Source of the DNA: Rhodanobacteraceae bacterium
GTDB taxonomy: Bacteria > Pseudomonadota > Gammaproteobacteria > Xanthomonadales > SZUA-5
Direction: 5' to 3'
DNA length: 64,000 bases
Assembly: GCA_024234055.1 (NCBI GenBank)
Contig: JACKOW010000005.1
Coordinates: 62,001-126,000 of the forward strand
Shown: positions 1 through 8,232 of the stretch, piece by piece
Layout: each line of letters begins with the position of its first letter
Numbering within the stretch: the first letter of the stretch is position 1
The notes under the pieces: generated by a model
The model's input: only the letters and a program-made list of their open reading frames with translations
What the model was told of the DNA's origin: nothing
The model's database searches: none
Program-made: the position numbers and the translations under genes

Positions 1-1149
1 GAAGTGGCCGACATGCAGAAGATCGCCGACGCCGAGGGCGCCGGCATCACCATCGAGCCCTGGGATTATCGCTTCTATGCCGAAAAGGTGCGCACCGCGC
101 GTTATGACTACGACAGCGAAGCGGTCAAGAAGTACCTGAATCTGGATCAGCTGACGCTGGCGATGTTCTACGTGGCCGGCGAACTCTTCGACTTCGATTT
201 CGCGCCACTGCCGGAAGGCAAGGTACCGGTCTACCACCCCGACGTGAAGGTCTGGGAGGTCAAGCGCCGCAGCGATGGCTCGCTGGTGGGACTGTGGTAT
301 CTCGATCCCTACGCGCGGCCGGGCAAGCGCTCGGGCGCCTGGGCGTCCAGCTATCGCAGCTACGACCGCCTGCACGGCGAGCCCAGCGTGCTGTCCAGCA
401 ACAACTCCAATTTCATCAAGCCGGCCCCAGGCGAGCCGGTGCTGGTGTCCTGGGATGACGCCACCACCTTCTTCCACGAGTTCGGCCACGCCCTGCACGC
501 GCTCTCGGCTCAGGTGGACTATCCCAGCCAGAACTGGGGCGTGCGCGACTACACCGAGTTCCAGTCGCAACTGCTGGAACGTTGGCTGTTCACCGAGCCG
601 GTGGTCAACCAGTTCTTCCGCCACGTCGAAACCGGCGAGCCGATGCCCGCCGAGCTGATCGACAAGCTCAAGCAGTCGGCCAGTTTCAACAGCGGCTTCA
701 GCACCATCGAGTATCTGGCCAGCGCGCTGATCGACCTGAGACTGCACATGGTGGATCCCACCGGCATCGACCCCGATGCCTTCGAGCGCGACACGCTCAG
801 CGCCATGGGCATGCCCAAGGAACTGGTGATGCGTCACCGCACCCCGCACTTCGGCCATGTCTTTGCCAGCGAAGGCTATGCCGCCGGCTATTACGGCTAT
901 CTCTGGGCCGAGGTGCTGACCGCCGATGCCGCCGAAGCCTTCGCGCAAGCGCCGGGCGGCTATTACGACAAGGATCTGGCGCAGAAGATGGTCAAGTACC
1001 TGTTCGCCGCCCGCAACACCATCGATCCTGCCGAGGCCTACCGCCAGTTCCGTGGCCGCGACGCCACCATCGACGCCCTGCTGCGCGATCGGGATTTCCC
1101 GACCGATGATGTCGGGCCCGATGACGCCGGCGCGATGACCGAGCGGTAG
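1..1149 (+). CDS. M3 family oligopeptidase, C-terminal part (5' truncated by window edge)
   Basis: Zinc metallopeptidase of the M3 family (oligopeptidase A / peptidyl-dipeptidase Dcp type), which degrades oligopeptides. The frame is open from base 1, so the gene starts upstream; about 382 C-terminal residues are present. The family signature HEFGHALHAL lies near residues 159-168 (H159, E160 and H163 as zinc-site residues), and the third zinc ligand is expected in the following helical part (TEFQSQLLERW). C-terminal motifs such as GYAAGYYGYLWAEV and the YRQFRGRDATIDALL region match the end of M3 peptidases. A full-length M3 paralogue is encoded at 38542-40689; the two differ clearly in sequence, so this is not a recent duplication. 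The N-terminal half, including any signal peptide, cannot be seen. Confidence 0.95.
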   Translation, partial: EVADMQKIADAEGAGITIEPWDYRFYAEKVRTARYDYDSEAVKKYLNLDQLTLAMFYVAGELFDFDFAPLPEGKVPVYHPDVKVWEVKRRSDGSLVGLWYLDPYARPGKRSGAWASSYRSYDRLHGEPSVLSSNNSNFIKPAPGEPVLVSWDDATTFFHEFGHALHALSAQVDYPSQNWGVRDYTEFQSQLLERWLFTEPVVNQFFRHVETGEPMPAELIDKLKQSASFNSGFSTIEYLASALIDLRLHMVDPTGIDPDAFERDTLSAMGMPKELVMRHRTPHFGHVFASEGYAAGYYGYLWAEVLTADAAEAFAQAPGGYYDKDLAQKMVKYLFAARNTIDPAEAYRQFRGRDATIDALLRDRDFPTDDVGPDDAGAMTER

Positions 1150-1180
1150 TTTGCCGCGGGCAGGTTCGACGCCCACGACG

Positions 1181-1206
1181 GTGGGAGCGGCTTCAGCCGC
1201 GATCGG
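1181..1206 (+). repeat. Single copy of GGGAGCGGCTTCAGCCGCGATCG palindromic repeat
   Basis: Short REP-like sequence with the internal hairpin GCGGCT-tc-AGCCGC, in the gap between the M3 peptidase and the MscS channel. The same core occurs at 37591-37613, in reverse at about 38403-38428, and five times in tandem at 59391-59575, so it is a dispersed family in this genome. It may act as a weak transcription barrier after the peptidase gene. Confidence 0.8.
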
Positions 1207-1291
1207 GAACCGCAGATTGTCCATGGCCATCACGGACAGGGTCCGCTTCCACTGACGGGCAAGCAGCGCCCACTTGGGCTAAGCTGGCTGC

Positions 1292-3406
1292 ATGACGCCA
1301 AGTCTGTCCAACACCCCTGCCCCTGCTGGCCACCGGCTGCTCCGCAGTATCTGGCTGTGTATGGTCCTGGTGCTGGCCTGGCCGGCGCTGGCCCAGGTCG
1401 CGGAAGCCGTGCCGACCACCGAGGCCGCCGCATCCGAGCCCAGCGGCAAGCCGGAAACCCCAGCGGAGGTCGACAAGCTGCGCGCGCAGTTGTTGGAGCG
1501 CTATGTCGATGCCGACCCGGCCGACCTCAAGGAATTGGGTCTGGCACTGGATGCGCTCAAGGAGGAGCTGGCGGTAGCGCCGCGTGATTTCGCGGTCGGC
1601 GAGCTCCCCGGCTTGCCGACCCGTGTGTCGCGGGCGTTGAACGTGGTCGAGAAACGGCGTTTGCTGCGGGCCGAACGGGATCTGCTGCGCGACACCGTCG
1701 AGCGCCTGCCGGCGCCGACCGCGGCGGCAGACACCGACACCATGGCAGCGACCCTTGAGTCGCTGTCGGCGCAGACCCGAAACCATGAGGCCGAACGCCT
1801 GCGCCAGGATCTGGTCGCCGCCGATGCCAGCCTCAAGGACATCAACGCCTTCCTTGATGAAGCTGCACTGCAGCTCAAGGCGGGCAAGGACGAGGTCCAG
1901 AGCTGGACCCAGACCGCCGCCAATCCGGTGGAGGATCTTGACCCCGCATCCTGGTCCGGCCTGCAGTCGGTGAGCGACGTGGCGCAGGCCGCCACCCGCT
2001 TGCTGCAGCATCTGGCACGGGCCGAGGCCGAGGTAGCGCTTCGCGTCGCCGGACAAGAAACCGAGCCCAGCCTGAGCCGCGCCAGCATGAAGTCATTGCT
2101 GCCGGCGGTCGATGAGCTGGAGCGCGCCTATGCGCGTGCCGATCGGCGCCTGACGCTCATTGCCGACAGCAGCGATCGGCGCACCGTGCAGACGGTGCAG
2201 CGCGATCTGCCGAAGCTGCGCTCGCAGCTGCGTCAGGTTGACGAGAAGGTGGCCGCGCTGCGCTGGCTGGTGTCCGCCGAAAGCCAGATCTGGGAACAGC
2301 GCACGCCGTTCTGGGAGCGGCGGCTGGCCGATCTTGGTTCATTCTGGAGCACGGTTTCCAGCACCAGCCGCCAGGTGCTCAATTACCCCCTGTTCGAAGT
2401 CGGCAATGCCACCATCACGCTCGGCGGCACGCTGCGTGTGACGGCCATCCTGCTGGCGGCTTGGCTGCTGTCACACTGGTTCCGCCGCGCCTTGGAACGC
2501 TACGGTCAGCGTCGACCGGATGTGAGCCGTCCCGCGCTCTATGCGGCCGGACGCATTGCCCATTATCTGATGATCGCGCTGGGCTTCAGCATCGCCCTGG
2601 CCGCGATCGGCCTGGACCTGACCAAGATCGCCATTTTCGCCAGTGCGCTGGGTGTGGGCATCGGCTTTGGCCTGCAGACGGTGGTCAACAACTTCATCTC
2701 CGGCCTGATCCTGCTGTTCGAACGCAGTCTGAAGATCGGCGATTTCGTCGAGCTGGAATCGGGCGTGACCGGCGAAGTCACCGACATCAGCATCCGCGCC
2801 ACTCGGGTCACGACCAACGACAACATCGACATCCTGGTGCCCAATTCCGAGTTCGTGAACGGACGGGTCACCAGTTGGACCCTGCGCGAGATCACCCGCC
2901 GCGTGCGCATCCCTTTTGGCGTGGCCTATGGCGTGGACAAGGAACTGGTCAAGAAGGCCGCGCTGGAAGCTGCGGCCGGCGTGCCCTTCACCTTTGCCAC
3001 CAGCGGCCCCCGCCGCGCCCAGGTCTGGCTGGTGGGTTTCGGCGACAGCTGCCTGGACTTCGAACTGGTGGTCTGGCTGACCGCCGATGCCGTCAAACGC
3101 CCCGGCGCCGTGCAGGCCGCCTATTACTGGGCGCTGGAGGACGCGCTGCGCGCCTACGGCATCGAGATTCCCTTCCCGCAGCGCGATCTGCACGTACGCA
3201 GCCTGTTCGGCACGCAACAGGAAGAGGCCAGGTCGCTGTGGCAGGGTCGCGCCAAACCCCCCGAGGCACCCAAGCAGCCAAAGCCGGATGCGACGCTGAG
3301 CAAATCGGAACGTCGCGAACTGGGTGGCAACGACGCCCTCGACGACGCCCTGGCGGAGCTGCCGACGTCGAAAGACCCGGAGCCGGATCCATCGGCGCGC
3401 TCCTGA
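1292..3406 (+). CDS. MscS-family mechanosensitive ion channel with long periplasmic N-terminal domain
   Basis: Inner-membrane channel that opens under membrane tension. Residues 1-36 form a signal peptide or first hydrophobic segment ending near WPALAQVAE. Residues about 45-360 are helical, charged and coiled-coil-like, as in the periplasmic domain of KefA/MscK-type or DUF3772 channels. Transmembrane helices follow at about 370-470. The pore-helix and beta-domain signature is clear: GVGIGFGLQTVVNNFISG, then LKIGDFVEL, GEVTDISIRATRV and NSEFVNGRVTSW. Residues 620-704 form a charged, proline-rich cytoplasmic tail. At 704 aa it is larger than MscS (286 aa) and smaller than MscK. The ATG start has only a weak ribosome site. 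The corB-like gene follows after 38 bp and may be co-transcribed. Confidence 0.93.
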   Translation: MTPSLSNTPAPAGHRLLRSIWLCMVLVLAWPALAQVAEAVPTTEAAASEPSGKPETPAEVDKLRAQLLERYVDADPADLKELGLALDALKEELAVAPRDFAVGELPGLPTRVSRALNVVEKRRLLRAERDLLRDTVERLPAPTAAADTDTMAATLESLSAQTRNHEAERLRQDLVAADASLKDINAFLDEAALQLKAGKDEVQSWTQTAANPVEDLDPASWSGLQSVSDVAQAATRLLQHLARAEAEVALRVAGQETEPSLSRASMKSLLPAVDELERAYARADRRLTLIADSSDRRTVQTVQRDLPKLRSQLRQVDEKVAALRWLVSAESQIWEQRTPFWERRLADLGSFWSTVSSTSRQVLNYPLFEVGNATITLGGTLRVTAILLAAWLLSHWFRRALERYGQRRPDVSRPALYAAGRIAHYLMIALGFSIALAAIGLDLTKIAIFASALGVGIGFGLQTVVNNFISGLILLFERSLKIGDFVELESGVTGEVTDISIRATRVTTNDNIDILVPNSEFVNGRVTSWTLREITRRVRIPFGVAYGVDKELVKKAALEAAAGVPFTFATSGPRRAQVWLVGFGDSCLDFELVVWLTADAVKRPGAVQAAYYWALEDALRAYGIEIPFPQRDLHVRSLFGTQQEEARSLWQGRAKPPEAPKQPKPDATLSKSERRELGGNDALDDALAELPTSKDPEPDPSARS

Positions 3407-3444
3407 TCCGATAGACTCCCCCGATTACCCCCGTTCAACCGGCG

Positions 3445-4716
3445 ATGATTGATCTCCCCTTATCCCTGCTGTTCGCCGCACTGGCCGTACTGTTGATCTG
3501 TTCGGCCTTCTTCTCCAGCTCAGAGACGGCGCTGATGTCCATCAGCCGCTTCCGGCTGCTGCACCTGGCCCGCGACGGCAACCGCGGCGCGAAGCTGGCG
3601 CAGCAGCTGCTGCATCACCCGGAACGTTTGATCGGACTGATCCTGCTCGGCAACAACTTCGTCAATATCCTGGCCTCGGCGATTGCCACCATCGCTGCCG
3701 TGCGCATCGCCGGCGAGGCCGGGGTGCTCATTGGTACCGCTTTTCTGACCGTGGTGGTGTTGATCTTCGCCGAAGTGGCGCCCAAGACCTATGCCGCGCT
3801 GCATCCCGAGCGCATCGCTCTGCCGGCCGCCTACGTGCTGTATCCGATGCTGCGGGTGTTCTATCCAGTCGTGCGCCTGATCAACATCCTGTCGGGCTGG
3901 GTGTTGCGCCTGTTCGGACATCGCGGCGGTGGACGCTCGGACCAAACCCTGTCCCAGGATGAACTGCGCAGCGTGCTGCGCGAAGAGGGCGGCCTGATCC
4001 CGGACAGCCATCGGCACATGCTGCTGAACATCCTGGCGCTGGAAGAGGCCATGATCGACGACATCATGGTGCCGCGCACCGAGATCAAGGGCATTGACCT
4101 CGAAGACAGCGCAGAGGAACTGCGCGAGGCGCTCAAGGACTTCCCCTACAGCCGTGCCGTGGTCTATCGCGGCAAGATCGACAATGTGGTCGGCATCCTC
4201 AATCTGCGCAATCTGCTTGATCTCAGCCAGTTGCAGGCCATCGATGCCGAACTCATCGAGAAACGCATGCGTGCGCCCTATTACGTGCCCGAAGGCACCA
4301 ATCTGACCCAGCAGCTGGTGGCCTTCCAGCGCCAACAACGCCGCTCGGCCCTGGTCATCGACGAATACGGTTCGCTGCAGGGCCTGGTCACGGTGGCCGA
4401 CATCCTCGAAGAGATCGTCGGCGAGTTCACCACCGCGCCCAAGCAGGATACCCGCCACATCCACTTCGAGGCCGATGGCAGCCTGCACATCGACGGCCGC
4501 ATCCCGGTGCACAGCCTCAATCGCCGTCTGCAATGGGAACTCCCCACCGAAGCCGCCCGCACGCTGAGTGGCTTGATCGTGGCCATGCTGGAACATCTGC
4601 CTACCCCCGGTGAGTCACTGGAGATTGACGGCTACCAGATGGAAATCCAGGAAGTCCGCGACAACGTGGTCCGCCGGGTCCGGGTGGTGGCGCCCGAGGG
4701 CGACGACGAGGATTGA
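3445..4716 (+). CDS. corB: CorB/YfjD-like transporter (CNNM/DUF21 + CBS pair + CorC_HlyC domain)
   Basis: Inner-membrane protein of the CNNM/CorB family, linked to magnesium and divalent-cation efflux. Residues 1-190 form the DUF21 membrane domain: the FFSSSETALMSISRFR motif near residues 24-39, IGLILLGNNFVNILAS, and LIFAEVAPKTYAAL. A linker with LSQDELRSVLREEGG leads to the two CBS motifs (MVPRTEIKGID near 210; LVIDEYGSLQGLVTVADILEEIVGE cut here as LVIDEYG...GLVTVADILEE near 305-330), which bind nucleotides in homologues. The last 85 residues form the CorC_HlyC domain. Length (423 aa) matches E. coli YfjD (about 428 aa), and motif order is the same. The symbol is by homology; the transported ion cannot be read from sequence. 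Confidence 0.92.
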   Translation: MIDLPLSLLFAALAVLLICSAFFSSSETALMSISRFRLLHLARDGNRGAKLAQQLLHHPERLIGLILLGNNFVNILASAIATIAAVRIAGEAGVLIGTAFLTVVVLIFAEVAPKTYAALHPERIALPAAYVLYPMLRVFYPVVRLINILSGWVLRLFGHRGGGRSDQTLSQDELRSVLREEGGLIPDSHRHMLLNILALEEAMIDDIMVPRTEIKGIDLEDSAEELREALKDFPYSRAVVYRGKIDNVVGILNLRNLLDLSQLQAIDAELIEKRMRAPYYVPEGTNLTQQLVAFQRQQRRSALVIDEYGSLQGLVTVADILEEIVGEFTTAPKQDTRHIHFEADGSLHIDGRIPVHSLNRRLQWELPTEAARTLSGLIVAMLEHLPTPGESLEIDGYQMEIQEVRDNVVRRVRVVAPEGDDED

Positions 4717-4817
4717 CCCAGGGGCTCACCGCTCGGCCGGTTTCCGCGACGCCCTGAGACAATCGGTGCCTTGGCGCCCTTAAAGGATGTCCCCAAGAAG
4801 GTCTGCGAGGAACCGCC

Positions 4818-6446
4818 ATGCCGTCCACCCTGAACGCCGCCATCCTGCCTTTGCCCGCCACCACGCTCTCTGCTCGGGCACCCGATCTGCAAGCGCCAGC
4901 CCGCAGTGTCGGCCTGTGCCTGTCGGGCGGCGGCTCGCGAGCATTGACCTGTGCGATGGGCCAGTTGCGCGCGCTGGATCACCTGGGTTTGATGGATCAG
5001 GTCTTCGCCATTTCCTCGGTATCGGGTGGTACCTGGGCCAATACGCTTTACACCTATCTGCCGGCCACCATCAGCGATGCCGATTTTCTGGGCACGCCAG
5101 TGCTGGATCCAGGGCAACTCACGGTGACCGGCAGCCTGCCCTATGCCCTGGATCAGCTAAGCCGCCATAGTCTGGGTCGCGTGCCTGGCAATCTCGGCCT
5201 GCTGAGCGATGTCGCCGAGGTGCTGAAACTGCGCGAGGAATGGGGCTACCCCACCAGTGATCTGTGGCAAGGTCTGATCGGCCACAGCGTGCTGCGGCCC
5301 TACGGCTTGTGGCATCCCGATCCAGCGGCGCAGCATTTCGATACGCACTACTTCAGCTGGACCGACGCCTATCTGCAGCTACCGAACAGCACCCTGGCGC
5401 ATAACCCGGGCTTGCGACTCACTGACTTCTACACCGTGCAGCGCAAGCGACCGTTCATGGTCTTCAACACCGCCATCTTCATCGATGACAGCGCCAGCGC
5501 TGACCTCGTGCCCTTCGAAGCCAACTTCATGCTCGGAGTGCGCCAGCCCTTCCCGACGGCCGGCGCTGCCGCGACCATCGGCGGCGGGCTGGTGGAGTCC
5601 TTGGCCATGAACGCGGTGTACCAGAAGGACACGGCCCCCGGAGAGGTCTCCGTTGCAGCCCCCGTCCGGCCCTTCACGCTGGCGGATATCGCCGGCTGCA
5701 GCAGTGCCGCCTTCGCCCAGGAATTCGAAGAGCAACATCCCGAATTCGACGGTCTGGTGCCTCGTTACGCCTATTTCCCGATCGCCAATCGCAGCTCGGT
5801 GCCCACGCGCACCTACCGCTTCGCCGATGGGGGCAGTCTGGAGAATCTGGGCTTGAACGCCATGCTCGCCCGCGGCGTGTCCGGCGTGCTGGTTGGCGTC
5901 AACACCGATGAAGGCATTCGCATGGAGGATGGTCAGATCGTGGTCTCCAGCGATCTGCCGCCGTTGTTCGGGCTGCAGCCCTATGTCCGCGGCAAGGGCT
6001 ACGTGCCCTACAGCCGCGATCCAGGCGTCGGCCCGGTGCGCCTGTACCGACACAATCAGGTGTTCCCGACCAGCGCCTTCGCCGATCTGCAGCAGGCCCT
6101 GTGGGCCAGACGCAGCAAGGGTGAACCGGTGGTTGTCAAGCTCAGCCTGCCACTGCTGGACAACGACTGGTATGGCATCAGCGGTGGCCGTACAGTCAAC
6201 ATTCTGTGGATGTACAACGACCAGGTCGAGGCCTTCTGGACGCAGCTCAGCTTCGAGGCCAAGGCCGCCATCGACATCGCTGGCCGGGGAGCCTTCCCGC
6301 TCTACAACACCTTTGCCCAGCTGGAACTGGATGCGACTGCAGTCAACGCACTGGCCCATCTGTGGACCTGGAATCTGGCCGCCGACTGGCGCCCTCCAAG
6401 TGGCGGCGCCAGCAATCTGGAACTGGTGCAATCGATGTTCGGGTGA
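4818..6446 (+). CDS. Patatin / cPLA2-like phospholipase
   Basis: Serine lipid acyl hydrolase of the patatin-like superfamily. The oxyanion-hole glycines are in LCLSGGGSRALT near residues 34-45, and the nucleophile serine lies in ISSVSGGTWANT near residues 70-81. The first glycine of GxSxG is replaced by serine, a pattern closer to cytosolic PLA2-type members than to plant patatins. The catalytic aspartate is in FADGGSLENLGL near residues 335-346. No signal peptide or membrane helix is visible, so a cytoplasmic or non-classically secreted enzyme is likely. The ATG is preceded by GAGGAA. At 542 aa it is larger than minimal bacterial patatins (about 300 aa), with an extra region between nucleophile and aspartate. 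Substrate is unknown. Confidence 0.88.
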   Translation: MPSTLNAAILPLPATTLSARAPDLQAPARSVGLCLSGGGSRALTCAMGQLRALDHLGLMDQVFAISSVSGGTWANTLYTYLPATISDADFLGTPVLDPGQLTVTGSLPYALDQLSRHSLGRVPGNLGLLSDVAEVLKLREEWGYPTSDLWQGLIGHSVLRPYGLWHPDPAAQHFDTHYFSWTDAYLQLPNSTLAHNPGLRLTDFYTVQRKRPFMVFNTAIFIDDSASADLVPFEANFMLGVRQPFPTAGAAATIGGGLVESLAMNAVYQKDTAPGEVSVAAPVRPFTLADIAGCSSAAFAQEFEEQHPEFDGLVPRYAYFPIANRSSVPTRTYRFADGGSLENLGLNAMLARGVSGVLVGVNTDEGIRMEDGQIVVSSDLPPLFGLQPYVRGKGYVPYSRDPGVGPVRLYRHNQVFPTSAFADLQQALWARRSKGEPVVVKLSLPLLDNDWYGISGGRTVNILWMYNDQVEAFWTQLSFEAKAAIDIAGRGAFPLYNTFAQLELDATAVNALAHLWTWNLAADWRPPSGGASNLELVQSMFG

Positions 6447-7066
6447 GGCGGGGGCACGGGCATGGGGCACCGAAAAGGCTAAGGGTTGAGGGCTTTGGTA
6501 GGCCCAGACTGGTCGGGACCTAGAGGAGCGCCGGACCGGCGTGATTGCGAGCCTCCTGTTTCAGCCCGACGCTGCGCACGGACCAGGAACCACGAGTTGC
6601 CCGTAGGAGCGACCTCCCGTCGCGACCGGCAAGCCGCACGTCCGCCGCGGTGGTCGCGCCGCAAGGGCGCTCCTACGGGTGGGCGAAGCGGGCGCTGTGC
6701 TCATGCGGACTTCAAATCAACAACTTACGATATGGGTTCATGGCGAGCCACCTGTTTCGGCCCGACACTGCCCTCGGGCCATGAACCCGCCGTCGTAGGT
6801 CATGTTGTCCGCGTCAGCGGACTATGTGACATCGAGTTGCGTCACGTAGCTCGCTACGCGAGCAACGTGACCTACAACAGCAAATCAACAATTTGCGATA
6901 TGGGCTCATGGATAGCGTGTCGAAGCAATCCAGAGGTGTGCGGCGCTACCCTGGATTGCTTCGTCGCTGCGCTCCTCACAATGACGCCATCTCCTCCCTG
7001 CGCAAGCCCTCTTCACGACCGATCCGGTACGCTCTGTCGAGCTTGTTGCTGCTGCGGAGGCACGCC
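6447..7066. other. 620-bp gap filled with dispersed palindromic repeats
   Basis: No credible gene lies between the patatin gene and the esterase. Open frames here carry no recognisable domain. The stretch holds two tandem copies of a composite repeat (6541-6742 and 6743-6989, described separately), including the 74-bp GTAGGAGCG...CGCTCCTAC palindrome at 6603-6676. The last 75 bases hold the ribosome site of the downstream gene. Confidence 0.8.
6541..6989 (+). repeat. Composite MITE-like repeat, two units in tandem (locus 1)
   Basis: Unit a (6541-6742) starts TGATTGCGAGCC, passes CTGTTTCAGCCCGAC, then holds the 74-bp palindrome 6603-6676 (GTAGGAGCG...GCGCTCCTAC), then AAATCAACAACTTACGATA and TGGGTTCATGG. 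Unit b (6743-6989) repeats the same flanks (CCTGTTTCGGCCCGACACTG; AAATCAACAATTTGCGATA), but its centre is a different GTAGGTCA...GTGACCTAC palindrome. It closes with AAGCAATCCAG...CTGGATTGCTT and CTCACAATGACG, the inverted form of the start. The same element recurs at 28234-28521 and, inverted, at 56061-56237. Confidence 0.8.
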
Positions 7067-7882
7067 GTGCCCAGACTCTCGCAAAACCTGATCCGCGCCC
7101 TGGTTGTCCTGACGCTGATTGCGCTGGCGCTGGAAGCACAGGCCAAGCGTTTCACGCTGAAATTCGACATCGACGGCCAGACCCGCAAGGTGCTCGTGTT
7201 TGCACCCGATGCCGTCGGTAACGAACCCATCCCGCTGGTGCTGGCCTTTCACGGTCGCGGCGATGACCAGGTCAGGTTCGCCACCGCGGTCAAGCTGCAT
7301 CAGGACTGGCCTGAGGCCATCATCGCCTACCCACGCGGCGAGACCATCGACACCACGCCGCCGATGCGCGGCTGGCAATACCGCGCCGGCACCTACGACG
7401 ACCGCGATCTCAAGCTCACTGATCGATTGCTGGCCGAATTGGGCCGGCGCTATCCAACCCAAACCGAGCAGACCTACGCCGCCGGATTCTCCAACGGCGG
7501 CCATTTCGTGTTTCTGCTGCTGGCCGAGCGCAACCAGGCCTTCGCCGCCTTTGCCGCCATTGGCGCGTTGCAGCCGAATTACACGGCCGACACACCACCC
7601 AAGCCCTTCCTCTACCTGTTCGGCCGCGGTGAAGATCGCAAGTATCAGGGCGACTGGGCCAAGACCGTGCAGGCACTCGGTCGGCACAATCTGTCCAGCG
7701 GCCAGCAGACAGACTTCGCCGATTGCTGTCGGCTGATCGAGCCCAAGTCGGGTGGCGCACCGGTGGTGTTCGGCCTTTACAACGCCGGACATATCTGGCC
7801 GCGGGGCGGCAATGAGTGGCTGAAGGCCTTCTTCCTTGGAAAGTCCCCGCCCCGGGGTTCGCAACCACCCAAAATCGACTAA
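7067..7882 (+). CDS. Secreted LpqC / PHB depolymerase-like alpha/beta hydrolase
   Basis: Exported esterase of the polyhydroxybutyrate-depolymerase / feruloyl-esterase-like group (271 aa). The GTG at 7067 is chosen because GCGGAGG sits six bases upstream and it yields a clean signal peptide (LIRALVVLTLIALALEAQA). The alpha/beta hydrolase fold is shown by LVLAFHGRGDD near residue 55 (oxyanion region), the nucleophile elbow AAGFSNGGHFVF near residue 140, and the catalytic histidine in NAGHIWPRGGNEW near residue 245. It differs from LpqC homologues mainly in being slightly short. A fragment of a related gene lies at 15780-15983, so this genome once had two copies. The substrate could be a short polyester or an aryl ester; sequence does not decide. 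Confidence 0.82.
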   Translation: MPRLSQNLIRALVVLTLIALALEAQAKRFTLKFDIDGQTRKVLVFAPDAVGNEPIPLVLAFHGRGDDQVRFATAVKLHQDWPEAIIAYPRGETIDTTPPMRGWQYRAGTYDDRDLKLTDRLLAELGRRYPTQTEQTYAAGFSNGGHFVFLLLAERNQAFAAFAAIGALQPNYTADTPPKPFLYLFGRGEDRKYQGDWAKTVQALGRHNLSSGQQTDFADCCRLIEPKSGGAPVVFGLYNAGHIWPRGGNEWLKAFFLGKSPPRGSQPPKID

Positions 7883-8232
7883 CAGCCGGTACCGGTAGTT
7901 GGAGTGTCCAGCGGACGCCGACGACGTTTCAGCGGTCGACCCGGCACCATCCAAGCCACCACGCGTTTCCGTCAGAACTTCGATCAAAGACACAGCCTCT
8001 CCATCCATTGCGCGTTGAGCGGCAGGTGTATGGCTGCACACACAGGCGCTTGCGCGGTTGACGGCGCCCTTTTGCACCGGAAACGAGTACACAAAAATCC
8101 AGTTCTTGCTGGACCCTGCGTCACACTTTCGGTGCAAACTTCACCGGTCGCAATATGGATGTTCGGCCCTCGGGGCACAGAACCAAACCGTGATCTGACA
8201 CGTCACCACAAATGAGCCTTTCGAGGAGCCTC
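7883..8232. promoter_or_regulatory. 350-bp upstream region of the giant gene, with inverted repeat
   Basis: No gene is supported here. The region contains an interrupted inverted repeat: TTTGCACCGGAAA at 8071-8083 and TTTCGGTGCAAA at 8127-8138, which match as reverse complements apart from one extra C. The arms are about 43 bases apart and lie 95-160 bases before the start of the giant repeat protein, a reasonable place for an operator or regulator site. No convincing -35/-10 pair could be picked by eye. Confidence 0.35.

Noticed and set aside
6486..7091. Open frame of about 200 codons in the repeat region
   Set aside because: It runs through the palindromic repeats, has a Ser/Arg/Pro-rich composition and no domain or ribosome site; an open frame in GC-rich repeat DNA.
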